Shown: positions 17,251 through 27,469, counted from the first letter of the stretch. The stretch: 39,653 nucleotides of DNA from an uncultured Robiginitomaculum sp. (GCA_938001945.1 CALLBH010000148.1:1-39653); one strand, 5' to 3'. Notes: generated by a model from the sequence alone, not told the origin. Program-made: numbers and translations.

Positions 17251-19032
17251 ATGCGTACTTTCCTTCTAAGTTTATTCGGCTCCGTTGTTGGCCTCGTCCT
17301 TTTTACAATACTATTTTTCATTATCTTATTTGGCGCGATTGGCGCCATGGTCGCGTCAATCGGCTCCGAAGAAGTTGTTACCGTCCCGAGTGAGGCTGTT
17401 TTGGTCATCGACCTGACCAAACCCCTGCCCGACCAAACCGTTGTCACGCTCTTTGGGCCGTCGGGATCCAGTCTCGTCGATGTCGTTCGAAAACTCGACT
17501 ACGCGCAAGATGATGACCGCGTCAAAGGTCTGTTCATTCGCGCCAATCCTTACGGGATGTCGCCTGCGGTGGCCGAAGAATTGCGCCTCTCAATCAAAGA
17601 CTTCCGCGCCTCCGGTAAATACGTCACGGTCTTCGCTCAAGGTTTTGAAGGCACAACGCCCTCAAATTACATGGCCGTCTCAGCAGCAGACACAATTTAT
17701 CTTCAAGACACCGCAACATTCTCTGCCGCAGGCTATCGCGCCGAAGTGGGCTTTTACGGCGGCGTTATGGAAAAGTTCGACGCCAAAGCGGATTTCGTAC
17801 AGTTCCATGAATATAAAAGCATGGGCAATATTTACACCCAAGAGACGTTCACCGCGCCGCACCGCGAGGCGACATTGTCCTTGATCACATCATTATATGA
17901 CACCGTTGCGACCTATACCGCCGAAGACCGCGAAGCAATTGCAACACCAGCCCGCGCCAAAGAGATCTTCGAAGGCGCGCCCTATAGCGCTGAGCGAGCG
18001 CTGGAGCTCGGGCTTGTTGACGAGATGGGCCACTATGCCGGCGCGCGCGACGCCGCAAAAACCCAAGCGGGCGAGAATGGCAAATTTATCGATATCTCTG
18101 ACTATACCCTCCCCGTGAATGTCAAAGCGCCCGTTATCGCCTTGGTCGGCGGGCAAGGCGCAATCGTCACGGGCGGCGGCGGAGCCTCCAACCCGTTTAG
18201 CCCTGACACGATGATCGCCAGCGATAAAATGTCCAAAGCCATCACCGATGCCGCCGAGAATGAAAAGGTCAAAGCCATTATCATTCGCGTCGACAGCCCG
18301 GGCGGCTCTGCCATTGCTTCGGATCAGATTTGGGACGCAATCATTCGCGCCAAAGCCGAAGGCAAACCCGTCATCGTCTCCATGGGTCAATATGCAGCCT
18401 CGGGCGGATATTATATTGCTGCCCCTGCAGACAAGATCATCGCTCTGCCGACAACCATCACAGGCTCAATTGGCGTCGTTGGCGGTAAGGTTGCGCTCGA
18501 AGGTACATATGAAAAAATCGGCTATAACGTCGAAAGCCTCTCGGTTGGCGGCGATTACACCAGCGTCTATTCCAGTGACGAGCCATGGACACAGAAAACC
18601 CGCGCGTCTTATCGCGATATGATGGAAGACATCTATGTTGACTTCACGGGCCGCGTCGCCGATGGCCGCGGCATGGACATCGCAGATGTTCGCGAGGTCG
18701 CCAAAGGCCGCGTTTGGACCGGCGCGCAAGCGATTGAAAACGGCCTTGTCGATGAATTTGGCGGGTTAAAAGTTGCGATTGCCGCCGCCAAGGAAGCCGC
18801 CGAAATTGACGCTGAAACAGAAGTGCGTCTGCGCAAGTTCCCGCCCGACCCCACGCCGGGAGAAGCCTTTGCAGAACTGTTCGGCGCAACCGCCAATATG
18901 GACAAGCTAACATGGGCGGATATGGCCAGCCATATGGATACGCCAGAGGCGAAAATCTATCTGCAAATGCGCCGTGATTTACTTCAGCGCCAAGACATGA
19001 CGCTGCTCGCGCCTATCCCTGACATCAAATAA
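17251..19032 (+). CDS. sppA: Signal peptide peptidase SppA, 67K type
   Basis: 593 aa with tandem S49 domains; VDSPGGSAIASDQIWDAI and SMGQYAASGGYYIAAPADKIIALPTTITGSIGV. Confidence 0.93.
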   Translation: MRTFLLSLFGSVVGLVLFTILFFIILFGAIGAMVASIGSEEVVTVPSEAVLVIDLTKPLPDQTVVTLFGPSGSSLVDVVRKLDYAQDDDRVKGLFIRANPYGMSPAVAEELRLSIKDFRASGKYVTVFAQGFEGTTPSNYMAVSAADTIYLQDTATFSAAGYRAEVGFYGGVMEKFDAKADFVQFHEYKSMGNIYTQETFTAPHREATLSLITSLYDTVATYTAEDREAIATPARAKEIFEGAPYSAERALELGLVDEMGHYAGARDAAKTQAGENGKFIDISDYTLPVNVKAPVIALVGGQGAIVTGGGGASNPFSPDTMIASDKMSKAITDAAENEKVKAIIIRVDSPGGSAIASDQIWDAIIRAKAEGKPVIVSMGQYAASGGYYIAAPADKIIALPTTITGSIGVVGGKVALEGTYEKIGYNVESLSVGGDYTSVYSSDEPWTQKTRASYRDMMEDIYVDFTGRVADGRGMDIADVREVAKGRVWTGAQAIENGLVDEFGGLKVAIAAAKEAAEIDAETEVRLRKFPPDPTPGEAFAELFGATANMDKLTWADMASHMDTPEAKIYLQMRRDLLQRQDMTLLAPIPDIK

Positions 19033-19055
19033 TCGCTTGAAACATTTATCGAAAG

Positions 19056-19078
19056 ACCCGCCGCGTGCGGGTTTTTTA
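19056..19078 (+). terminator. Rho-independent terminator downstream of sppA
   Basis: ACCCGC-CGCGT-GCGGGT followed by TTTTT. Confidence 0.85.
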
Positions 19079-19205
19079 TTGCCTTAACCTCGCTCCTTGG
19101 GGCTTCACAATCTATGACATAGTACAATTTAGAAATCTCTGACCACGACTTAACCTCTATGTTTCGCCCAATAAGTTGCAAACACATCCATTATAGGGGC
19201 CTTAT

Positions 19206-19625
19206 ATGTCTGCCATCCTCCATCTCGCCATTCCGGGCGGCGATCTGAAAACGACCATAAAGTTCTACACAGATGTCATGGGCTGCACGCTGGGCAATAG
19301 CGAAGAAGGCAAATGGGTCGACATCAACTTTTGGGGCAATGAGCTGACCTTGCATGAGAGCACAGAACAGCTCCCCAATGTGCGCCACGACGTCGATATG
19401 GGCGCCGTCCTCGTCCCGCATTTTGGTATTCATTTAACGCAAGATGATTTCGACGCCGTCAAAGACCGTATCGCAGCAGCAGGCCTAACCTATATTGACG
19501 AACCTTATCGCCGGTTCAAAGGCGATAAATATGAACAAGAAACATTCTTCATCGCCGATCCCAACAATAATGTGCTTGAGATTAAAACGATGAAAAATCC
19601 TGAGATATTATTCGACAAAGCCTAG
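19206..19625 (+). CDS. VOC (glyoxalase/bleomycin resistance) family protein
   Basis: 139 aa; HLAIPGGDLKTTIKFYTDVMGCTLG...FFIADPNNNVLEIKTM. Confidence 0.85.
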   Translation: MSAILHLAIPGGDLKTTIKFYTDVMGCTLGNSEEGKWVDINFWGNELTLHESTEQLPNVRHDVDMGAVLVPHFGIHLTQDDFDAVKDRIAAAGLTYIDEPYRRFKGDKYEQETFFIADPNNNVLEIKTMKNPEILFDKA

Positions 19626-19703
19626 CTGCGCTCAGCTATAAATTATTCGGAGTTTCATTTTGCCCAAGTGTGAATACAAGTTCAATTTAGAGAGTATAGG
19701 CGC

Positions 19704-20162
19704 TTAAAATCGGAATGAATTGACCGTACCGTCCCAAAATACGGTTACATAAGACATGGTCGACTGATCCTGAGAGTGCATATTCTGCTTAAAGTCTAAT
19801 CTAAATACGCCTTTATCCCGATTACAGGACACATTTATTTGACCCGTAAGGATATCATGTCGAGAAATCGCTTTTGAAAGATCTTTGCTAACATCAAACG
19901 CATTATCCTCTGAAACGATTTTACCCGTGACGGATGCATCACGACCGTTCACTTCAGACTCTGTTGCAAAGGCAGATAAAATTAGGGAATATTTCCCGCA
20001 ATGATATTGCACATTAATAGTCGCGCTTTGAACAGCCTCCAGCTTTTTCAGAGCCTCGTAATGCTCAGGATTGTATTCAAGATTAGCAAATGCAACGCTT
20101 GCGCCCAGTACAGCCACAGTACAAATCGCGAATTTAGGTAAATGTTTAATCACAACCTCCAA
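19704..20162 (-). CDS. Orphan secreted protein with two cysteines (C-X57-C), unknown function
   Basis: 152 aa, signal peptide (ICTVAVLGASVAFA); no family recognised. Confidence 0.65.
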   Translation of the reverse strand: MEVVIKHLPKFAICTVAVLGASVAFANLEYNPEHYEALKKLEAVQSATINVQYHCGKYSLILSAFATESEVNGRDASVTGKIVSEDNAFDVSKDLSKAISRHDILTGQINVSCNRDKGVFRLDFKQNMHSQDQSTMSYVTVFWDGTVNSFRF

Positions 20163-20192
20163 TTGCAGCTATAGCACAGGCTAGCGCATAAA

Positions 20193-20654
20193 TCACTCAT
20201 CGATAGCTGTCTGGTCATGCCCCGAAAGATTGTATCCATTAATTACACGACCATCCTTCGTCACCATAATATACAGCGCTTCCATTTCATCTGATTGACT
20301 TGGAACATAAATTCCAATTTTTTCCTCCGATGGAAGGCATTTTAGTTGCATAGACTTAAGATCATGAGCACCATCTAAAAATTCAGATAGAGGCTCAGTA
20401 ATATTTATCAATTTTGGCCGCCCCTGGCCAAAATATGCATACTCAACAACATACCCCGTATTTGCCGATAAAGCACCGCCTAAGAGCACCTGTATCCATT
20501 GATCATCACATTTTAGCTTATTGCGGGTAAAGCTACTCTCGCTGACGACGTGCTCACCACTCGCGGCTTTTACCATCGAAGTGGACCAAGCGGGGGCAGC
20601 GCTCCCGATCAAAAAAGTAGAAATCAAGGCCCTAGAATATATTCTCTTAAGCAT
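20193..20654 (-). CDS. Orphan secreted protein with two cysteines (C-X56-C), unknown function
   Basis: ORF to 20663 via TTG; likely start MLKRIYSR at 20654; signal peptide; no family recognised. Confidence 0.65.
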   Translation of the reverse strand: MLKRIYSRALISTFLIGSAAPAWSTSMVKAASGEHVVSESSFTRNKLKCDDQWIQVLLGGALSANTGYVVEYAYFGQGRPKLINITEPLSEFLDGAHDLKSMQLKCLPSEEKIGIYVPSQSDEMEALYIMVTKDGRVINGYNLSGHDQTAIDE

Positions 20655-20656
20655 AA

Positions 20657-21445
20657 TTAGCAATCGTTACCATAAACAGCCTCCACCTCCTCTGCCACCC
20701 CTATCAAACGCCGCAAATCATCCTCCCGCGAGAGGCTATGATCGCCGCCTTTGACAAGCGTGTAGGTTATATCCTCGCCCTGAATCAGGTCAAATAATTT
20801 GCGGCTGTGCTCCGGCGGGACGGGGATGTCTTCTGCGCCTTGCAGGATGCGTACGGGGCCATGGAACGGGATGGGGGCGTCCATGATTTGGCAGGCGCGG
20901 CCGTCCACGATGAGCTCGCGGGAAATCTCATAGGGTTCGCCATAATCGCTGGGCTCAAGATAGAGTCCCTCTTCCATAATTTGCATGCGGATTTTCTCAT
21001 CAAATCTGGCCCACATCAATTTTTCGGTAAAATCAGGCGCAGGCGCAATCAAGACAAGCGCTTTAACGCGCTCCGGTCGCGCCATCGCAGTGCGCAGAGC
21101 CGTCCACGCCCCCATAGACGAGCCGATAATAACCTGCGGGCCAGTTGTATGACTGTCGATCATATGGAGCGTATCGCGCGTCCACTGGCTGATTGTGCCA
21201 TCGCGGAAGCGCCCTTCGCTCTCGCCGTGACCGAAATAATCAAAACGTAAATAAGAACTCCCGCGCGCGTCGGCCCAGTCATGCAAGGCCGTGGCTTTGC
21301 CGCCCTCCATATCGGACTTGAGCCCGCCGCACCAAATATAACCCAAAGGGCTATCGCCGACGGACTGTTTGTAAGCCAATTTATGACCCTCGGAACTTTG
21401 CGTATATTTTAAATCGGCCATTGCGCTCTCATCACTGGAAATCAA
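20657..21445 (-). CDS. Alpha/beta hydrolase
   Basis: 262 aa (likely start MADLKYTQ at about 21421); FDYFGHGESEG, nucleophile elbow GSSMGAW, GGDHSLS. Confidence 0.85.
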   Translation of the reverse strand: MISSDESAMADLKYTQSSEGHKLAYKQSVGDSPLGYIWCGGLKSDMEGGKATALHDWADARGSSYLRFDYFGHGESEGRFRDGTISQWTRDTLHMIDSHTTGPQVIIGSSMGAWTALRTAMARPERVKALVLIAPAPDFTEKLMWARFDEKIRMQIMEEGLYLEPSDYGEPYEISRELIVDGRACQIMDAPIPFHGPVRILQGAEDIPVPPEHSRKLFDLIQGEDITYTLVKGGDHSLSREDDLRRLIGVAEEVEAVYGNDC

Positions 21446-21470
21446 TCTCTGCCCGATATATGGCGTAGCT

Positions 21471-22580
21471 ATGAAAGTGCTTCAAGTTGTTCCTGAATTG
21501 TCTGCCGGCGGCGTTGAGCGCACGACGATCGAAATCGCGCAGGCCTTAACCGATGCGGGGCATGAGGCCCATGTCGCCAGCGCAGGGGGACGGCTGGAGA
21601 GCGAACTGGCGGCGGCAGGCGGTATTTTGCACCGCCTTCCCGTTGATACGAAAAACCCGTTTAAAGCCGCAAAAAACGCAAAGCGGCTCGGCAAACTGAT
21701 TGATGATCTGGGCATCGACATTGTCCATGCCCGTAGCCGCGCTCCGGCATTGTCATGCGAACGCGCCGTGAAAGGCCGCGATGTTAAATATGTCACGACC
21801 TATCACGGCATTTACAACGCCAAATCTAAACTCAAAGGCTGGTATAATGCCGGCATGACGCGCAGCGACGCGATCATTGCCAATTCAGAATTTACCCGTG
21901 ACCATATTGTCAAAACCCACGGCACGGATGCGGGGCGCATTACGGTTATTCCGCGCGGCGTGGACATGGCGCGTTTTGATCCACAGACAGTCTCTAAAGC
22001 GAGAATATCACAGCAGCGCAAAGCCTGGGACCTGCCGGGGCTTAGCCCCTGCGTGCTTCTGCCCGGGCGGCTGACAGCGTGGAAAGGGCAAGAGGTCGCG
22101 ATACGCGCCCTGCCCGGATTTAAAGACGCCGTATTAGTCTTATTGGGCGACGCTCAGGGCCGCGAAGATTATGTCAGCGGCTTATGGGACTTGGCCCGCG
22201 AGCTAGGCGTGGATAACCGCCTGCGCATTCCCGGCCACAGCTCCGATATGGCCGAGGCTTACGCCGCGTCTGATGTCGTTCTATCATGTTCCACCGACCC
22301 CGAAGCCTTTGGCCGCGTCGCGGCTGAGGCGCAGGCTATGGGGAAATGGGTCATTGCCAGCGATCATGGCGGGGCGAAAGAGACGGTGATTGACAGCGAA
22401 ACAGGAGCGCGGGTTACCCCCGGCGATGCAAATGCCCTTACAATGGCCCTACAAGCAGGACCTGGCCAAGCTTTCTCGCCCGCAAAATCACGCGCCCATA
22501 TCGCGGCGAAATTCTCTGACCGCGCGATGAAAGCCGCTGTGTTGCAGCTTTACGACACTGTTCTTAGAAAACGCCAATAA
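21471..22580 (+). CDS. Glycosyltransferase family 4/1-like
   Basis: 369 aa; VVPELSAGGVERTTIEIAQAL, LLPGRLTAWKGQEVAIRAL, PEAFGRVAAEAQAMGKWVIASDHGG. Confidence 0.9.
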   Translation: MKVLQVVPELSAGGVERTTIEIAQALTDAGHEAHVASAGGRLESELAAAGGILHRLPVDTKNPFKAAKNAKRLGKLIDDLGIDIVHARSRAPALSCERAVKGRDVKYVTTYHGIYNAKSKLKGWYNAGMTRSDAIIANSEFTRDHIVKTHGTDAGRITVIPRGVDMARFDPQTVSKARISQQRKAWDLPGLSPCVLLPGRLTAWKGQEVAIRALPGFKDAVLVLLGDAQGREDYVSGLWDLARELGVDNRLRIPGHSSDMAEAYAASDVVLSCSTDPEAFGRVAAEAQAMGKWVIASDHGGAKETVIDSETGARVTPGDANALTMALQAGPGQAFSPAKSRAHIAAKFSDRAMKAAVLQLYDTVLRKRQ

Positions 22581-22628
22581 AACGGGGTTTACCGCTTGTA
22601 ATCACGCCGATTGGCGTCATATAGCGCT

Positions 22629-22646
22629 ATGTGCTATGCAGCACAT
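22629..22646 (+). other. Hairpin in the infC leader (ATGTGCT-ATGC-AGCACAT)
   Basis: Perfect 7-bp stem, 4-nt loop, 29 nt upstream of the infC start. Confidence 0.4.
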
Positions 22647-22675
22647 TGTTATGAAGCCATTTTGGAGATTTACAT

Positions 22676-23212
22676 ATAGCTAGACGACCCCTCGCCGCCC
22701 CGCCGTCCCGTAAGGGCCCGCGGATTAATTCCGATATCGACAATCCTCGTGTCCTCCTGATTATGGAAGACGGCGAAAAGAAAGGTGAAGTCCCTATCGC
22801 AGAAGCCATGAATGCTGCACGCGCGGCCGGGCTTGATCTGGTTGAAGTCGGTCCGAACCCCAAGCTCCCTGTTGTAAAGATCCTCGATTACGGCAAAGTC
22901 CGTTTCGAAAACCAAAAGAAAAAGGCTGCCTCCAAAAAGCGCCAAAAGACCCAAGAGCTCAAAGAAATCAAAATGCGTCCGAATATCGACACGCATGATT
23001 ATCAGGTCAAAGGCCGCTCTATTCGTAAATTCCTCGAGCGCGGCGACAAAGTCAAAGTCACGATCCGCTTCCGTGGCCGCGAAATGGCCCATATGGATCG
23101 CGGCATTGATCTACTCAATCGCGTTAAAGAAGATTTCGAAGAAATCATGAAAGTCGAATTTCAGCCCAAAACTGAAGGCCGCTTGATGACCATGGTCATC
23201 GCGCCGAAGTAA
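22676..23212 (+). CDS. infC: Translation initiation factor IF-3 with ATA start codon
   Basis: In-frame extension of the 22763 ORF gives (ATA)[38 protein letters not shown]...; SD GGAG 8 nt before ATA. Confidence 0.93.
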   Translation: MARRPLAAPPSRKGPRINSDIDNPRVLLIMEDGEKKGEVPIAEAMNAARAAGLDLVEVGPNPKLPVVKILDYGKVRFENQKKKAASKKRQKTQELKEIKMRPNIDTHDYQVKGRSIRKFLERGDKVKVTIRFRGREMAHMDRGIDLLNRVKEDFEEIMKVEFQPKTEGRLMTMVIAPK

Positions 23213-23234
23213 GCGATTTAGGTTCAAGAATTGT

Positions 23235-23261
23235 AGCCCTCGCTTTGCGGGGGCTTTTTTA
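23235..23261 (+). terminator. Rho-independent terminator downstream of infC
   Basis: AGCCCTCGC-TTT-GCGGGGGCT followed by TTTTT. Confidence 0.88.
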
Positions 23262-23283
23262 TGTGGGAAATAAATAATAATAG

Positions 23284-23409
23284 CCTCATCCTGAGGACGG
23301 CCCTCGGGCCGTGGACTCGAAGGACGCGGTTATTATTTTACGGCTTGGTGCATGTGGCTCGTTTCCTCGCCCTTCGAGTCCCGGGCCTCCGGCCCGCCTC
23401 AGGATGAGG
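23284..23409. repeat. REP/BIME-like intergenic inverted repeat with four-way-junction potential
   Basis: Outer arms CCTCATCCTGAGG/CCTCAGGATGAGG (13 bp perfect), inner arms GGACTCGAAGG/CCTTCGAGTCC, two lateral hairpins ACGGCCC-TC-GGGCCGT and GGGCC-TCCG-GGCCC. Confidence 0.85.
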
Positions 23410-23422
23410 AAACTATTATGGC

Positions 23423-24016
23423 TTACTTACCCTCATGCCCCCAACTCGCCTCGGGCACATCCACTTCCTCGCTTAAATCAAACTCAACGCGGAACAATCG
23501 TATCTTGGGCTCAACCTTATAGGGGCGCGTCATTTCATAAGTCAGTGTATCATCGCCAAAATAGAACGCCCAGACATTCGTGGTTGAAACCTCAAGTCCT
23601 GTCTCGTTGAACATATCGATAGAAAATTGATCGACGGGAAACTCTTGGCGCGTGGCCGTGCCCGCATTATCGGTATCACCGCCATATTGCGTAACTTCAT
23701 CCTCGATACCGTCTTCGTGGCGGTGATCATGTTTCAGGCGCATGCCATCGCCCGTATCGGAAATGACCCAAGTGCGTGAACGGTTATCATCGATGTTGAA
23801 ACTGATTTTCACTCCATCATCGCTGCACTCACGCATGTGCATGACCATCGGCGAGGCCGCCATATCAGCATCAGCGGCATCAGTTGAAATCAGTTTGCCT
23901 GCATAGGCTTTGCCGCAATGCTCTTGCAGGTTATCCATAAAGGCGGCTTGCGGATCATCGGCTTGGCCACATGCCGTAACGGCCAAAACACTCAATCCCA
24001 GAACAATATTTCGCAT
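23423..24016 (-). CDS. Putative lipoprotein, conserved hypothetical
   Basis: 197 aa; lipobox LAVTACGQ; LKHDHRHEDGIEDEVTQYGG. Confidence 0.75.
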   Translation of the reverse strand: MRNIVLGLSVLAVTACGQADDPQAAFMDNLQEHCGKAYAGKLISTDAADADMAASPMVMHMRECSDDGVKISFNIDDNRSRTWVISDTGDGMRLKHDHRHEDGIEDEVTQYGGDTDNAGTATRQEFPVDQFSIDMFNETGLEVSTTNVWAFYFGDDTLTYEMTRPYKVEPKIRLFRVEFDLSEEVDVPEASWGHEGK

Positions 24017-24111
24017 AATCTCTCCACGGGGCTGTGATAATTTGGCTTGCCCACTTGGCGCGGCGCAGCTTCCCCTTTAGGACTGCGTTAACATATTCAC
24101 AAAGGTTTGCC

Positions 24112-25878
24112 ATGCTTCGCCCCTTTATTATTGCTTTTTCTCTTTGCCTCCTCAGCGCTCCGGCGATTGCCCAAGACGATGCCAGCGCTGAATTACTCGA
24201 TAGCCTCATTGCCGATATGCGCGAGGCAAGCTTAGCCAGTGACCCCATTAGCGCCGGTTTTGAGGGCGACACAGAGGCCCGCCGCCGCCTGCCGGATGTG
24301 TCCCCCGATGCAGGCCGCAAAATCTCGCAAGCCGATGCTACATTCCGTTCGCGGCTGGAGTCTATTCCAACGGTGACACTGTCTGATGATGACAAATTAA
24401 ATCATGCTTTGGTGGGCTGGACGCTTTCCCAAAAAGAGCTGATCGGGCCAATCGACAATTCCCGTATTCCGTTCACCAATGATAGCGGGTTTTACAATTC
24501 AATTTCCTACACCGTGCGCAATACGCGTTTCGATAGCGCGCAGGATTATTACGACTATATGGCGCGCCTCAAAGATATGCCGCGCTTCTTTGGGCAACAT
24601 ATGGCCAATATGCGCCGCGGTATTTCCGCCGGCTACACTGCGCCGGCGGAGATTATGCCCGGCGTCGTGACCGGCATTCGCAACATGACCGAAGTCAGCG
24701 CGCAGGAGCATCCGCTTGCCGCGCCGTTCCTGAACGTCAATGCGCGCATTGACGAGATCGAGCGTGCCAAGATCAAAGCGGAAGGCCTAGCCGTAGTTAG
24801 CAAATCAGTGCTTCCGACCTATCAAACGCTGCTGACATTCATGGAAAATGAATATGTGCCTGCGGCGCGCCCCGGCATCGGTCTGTCGACAACACCCGGC
24901 GGACGTGAAAATTATGCCCGCCTCGTCAAATATTATACGACACTAGATATTACGCCCGAAGAAGTTCACCAAATCGGCCTATCAGAGGTCGCCCGCATTC
25001 GCGGCGAGATGGACGCCATTATTGCCGATGTGGGATTTGAAGGCAGCTTTGCTGATTTCCTCAATTTCCTGCGGACAGACCCGCAATTCTACGCAAGCTC
25101 GCGTGAGGACCTCCTCAAAGAAGCCGCCTTTATCGCCAAACGCGCGGACGGTAAAATGCCGGAATTTTTCGGTACGCTCCCGCGCCTGTCATATGGCGTT
25201 ATTCCGGTCCCGCAAGAGATTGAGCAAAACTACACGACGGGCCGTTATTTTGGCGGCAACGCCAAACAAGGCAAAGCCGGTAATTATGTCGTCAATACTT
25301 ATGACTTAAAACAGCGCCCGCTTTATAACCTCCCTGCACTTACGCTGCATGAGGGCGTACCGGGTCATCATCACCAAATCTCACTGGCCGCCGAACAAGA
25401 AGACGTTCCGGAGTTTCGTCAGAATCTGTACCCGCACGCCTTTGGCGAAGGCTGGGGCCTCTACACTGAAAAGCTCGGTGTAGAGATGGGGATATACCGC
25501 ACGCCCTATGAGAACTTTGGCCGCCTGACCTATGAGATGTGGCGCGCCTGCCGGCTCGTTATGGATACGGGCATGCATTATATGGGTTGGAGCCGTGAGC
25601 AAGCCGAAGCCTGCCTCCTCGAGAACAGCGCGCTTTCAACGCATAATGTCAAAACGGAAACGGACCGCTATATTGCATGGCCCGGACAAGCGCTGGCCTA
25701 TAAAATGGGCGAGCTAAAAATCCTCGAGCTGCGCAAGCGCGCCGAAGACAGCTTGGGTGATAAATTCGACATTCGCCGTTTCCACGACGCCGTCCTCGTC
25801 GACGGAGCTGTACCGCTCGGCATCTTAGAGACGCGTATTGATGATTGGATTGCCGCTGAATTGGCAGCTGAGGACTAG
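24112..25878 (+). CDS. DUF885 family protein (M32/M3-like metallopeptidase fold)
   Basis: ORF from 24034; likely start MLRPFIIAFSL at 24112; LHEGVPGHHHQISLAAEQ and FGEGWGLYTEKLG motifs. Confidence 0.9.
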   Translation: MLRPFIIAFSLCLLSAPAIAQDDASAELLDSLIADMREASLASDPISAGFEGDTEARRRLPDVSPDAGRKISQADATFRSRLESIPTVTLSDDDKLNHALVGWTLSQKELIGPIDNSRIPFTNDSGFYNSISYTVRNTRFDSAQDYYDYMARLKDMPRFFGQHMANMRRGISAGYTAPAEIMPGVVTGIRNMTEVSAQEHPLAAPFLNVNARIDEIERAKIKAEGLAVVSKSVLPTYQTLLTFMENEYVPAARPGIGLSTTPGGRENYARLVKYYTTLDITPEEVHQIGLSEVARIRGEMDAIIADVGFEGSFADFLNFLRTDPQFYASSREDLLKEAAFIAKRADGKMPEFFGTLPRLSYGVIPVPQEIEQNYTTGRYFGGNAKQGKAGNYVVNTYDLKQRPLYNLPALTLHEGVPGHHHQISLAAEQEDVPEFRQNLYPHAFGEGWGLYTEKLGVEMGIYRTPYENFGRLTYEMWRACRLVMDTGMHYMGWSREQAEACLLENSALSTHNVKTETDRYIAWPGQALAYKMGELKILELRKRAEDSLGDKFDIRRFHDAVLVDGAVPLGILETRIDDWIAAELAAED

Positions 25879-27350
25879 GCTCGCTTCGCCGCCTGATTTT
25901 CCGGTCGCGCTTCGAGCGCTCCGGCTTCTTCGAGGGCTTTGGTCAATCTATCGCCCAAACCGAAATAGGCGGCCTTGTCATAGAATTTAGGCTTTGCAAT
26001 TCCGGTCGACGCAAAGCGGCCCGTTAAATTTCCACGTTTATCCTCGCCTGTAATTTCATGACGCAGCAAGTCTTGCGTGATGATGATATCCCCATTCATG
26101 CCGATGACTTCGGTGATATGGGTGATACGGCGTGACCCATCGCGAAGGCGAGAGGTTTGAACGATTATGTCGACGCTGCCCGCAATCATTTCGCGGACCG
26201 TCAATATCGGCAAGGCGGCCGTCCCCATCGTAATCATCGTTTCGATGCGGCTTACGGCGTCGCGCGGCGTATTCGCGTGAAGCGTACCCATAGAGCCATC
26301 GTGGCCCGTGTTCATGGCCTGCAACAGATCAAGGGCTTCGGGACCACGTACCTCGCCTACAATGATGCGCTCGGGGCGCATGCGCAGACAATTTTTCATA
26401 AGCGCCGTCATATTCACCCCGCCCTTGCCCTCAATATTGGGTGGACGCGTTTCTAGGCTTACGACATGGGGCTGTTGAAGCTGGAGTTCGGCGGCATCCT
26501 CGAGCGTAATGATACGCTCTCGCCGATCAAAGAACGCCGTCATGCAATTGAGCAAAGTCGTCTTACCCGAGCCTGTACCGCCGCTCACAATGACATTGCA
26601 CTGGCTGGCCGCGATAATGGCGAGCAGCTTTGCGCCGGCAGGACTTATGGAGCCAAAATCAACAAGGTCTCGCAGGCGCAGGCGATCTTTCTTAAATTTA
26701 CGAATGGTGAGCGTCGGCCCTTTAAGCGCCAAAGGCGGCAAAATTACATTGACCCGGCTACCATCGAGCAAGCGCGCATCACATACGGGATTAGAGCTAT
26801 CGACGTGACGTCCAACCTGCGAGACGATACGTTTACAAGTTGCGAGCAAATGCTCGTCATCGCGGAATTGCACATCCGTTTTTTCGACCACGCCTCCGAC
26901 TTCGATGAAAATATTCTTGGGGCCATTGACCATGATGTCGCCAATATCTTGGCGCGCAAGCAAAGGCTCGAGCGGGCCAAAACCAAATAATTCATCACAG
27001 ATTTCAGTCGCAATGCGGCTCTGTTCTGCAGTGGACAGACGAAGCTTTTTAAGCGTGATGATCTCGTGAATAACCTTCGCCATTTCGCGGCGCGCTTTGG
27101 TTTGATCCATGTCCGAAACGGCGGAAATATCCACGGTTTCAAACAAGGCCGCCAGCATAGATTTTTTGGCTTGGATATAAGCTTCTGTTGCGGGCGGCGC
27201 GACAGGAACTTCGCGCAGATCGCTCGCTGTTGGCGCGCGTCCTAGCTTTTCACTATGCTCAAACACATTCCGCGTCGAGGCTTTGCGCGGCAAACGCTGA
27301 ACAGCCGTTGGCGCGCCCATCCGCCTGTCATTGTCATTGCCAAATAGCAT
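25875..27350 (-). CDS. cpaF: CpaF/TadA family secretion ATPase
   Basis: 491 aa; Walker [57 protein letters not shown]. Confidence 0.93.
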   Translation of the reverse strand: MLFGNDNDRRMGAPTAVQRLPRKASTRNVFEHSEKLGRAPTASDLREVPVAPPATEAYIQAKKSMLAALFETVDISAVSDMDQTKARREMAKVIHEIITLKKLRLSTAEQSRIATEICDELFGFGPLEPLLARQDIGDIMVNGPKNIFIEVGGVVEKTDVQFRDDEHLLATCKRIVSQVGRHVDSSNPVCDARLLDGSRVNVILPPLALKGPTLTIRKFKKDRLRLRDLVDFGSISPAGAKLLAIIAASQCNVIVSGGTGSGKTTLLNCMTAFFDRRERIITLEDAAELQLQQPHVVSLETRPPNIEGKGGVNMTALMKNCLRMRPERIIVGEVRGPEALDLLQAMNTGHDGSMGTLHANTPRDAVSRIETMITMGTAALPILTVREMIAGSVDIIVQTSRLRDGSRRITHITEVIGMNGDIIITQDLLRHEITGEDKRGNLTGRFASTGIAKPKFYDKAAYFGLGDRLTKALEEAGALEARPENQAAKRA

Positions 27351-27469
27351 TACCGATTACCCTATACCCCACATGCGGCACACAATGTGCCCATGCGAGA
27401 GCATATGGAGCAAACAGTGGAAAGATGGCGCTAAAGAACGCGGTAAAGAAGTGGTAAATATTTAGACAC

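Noticed and set aside
17893-18390. 165-aa minus-strand ORF within sppA
   Set aside because: Lies antisense to the conserved SppA coding sequence; no RBS or family support.
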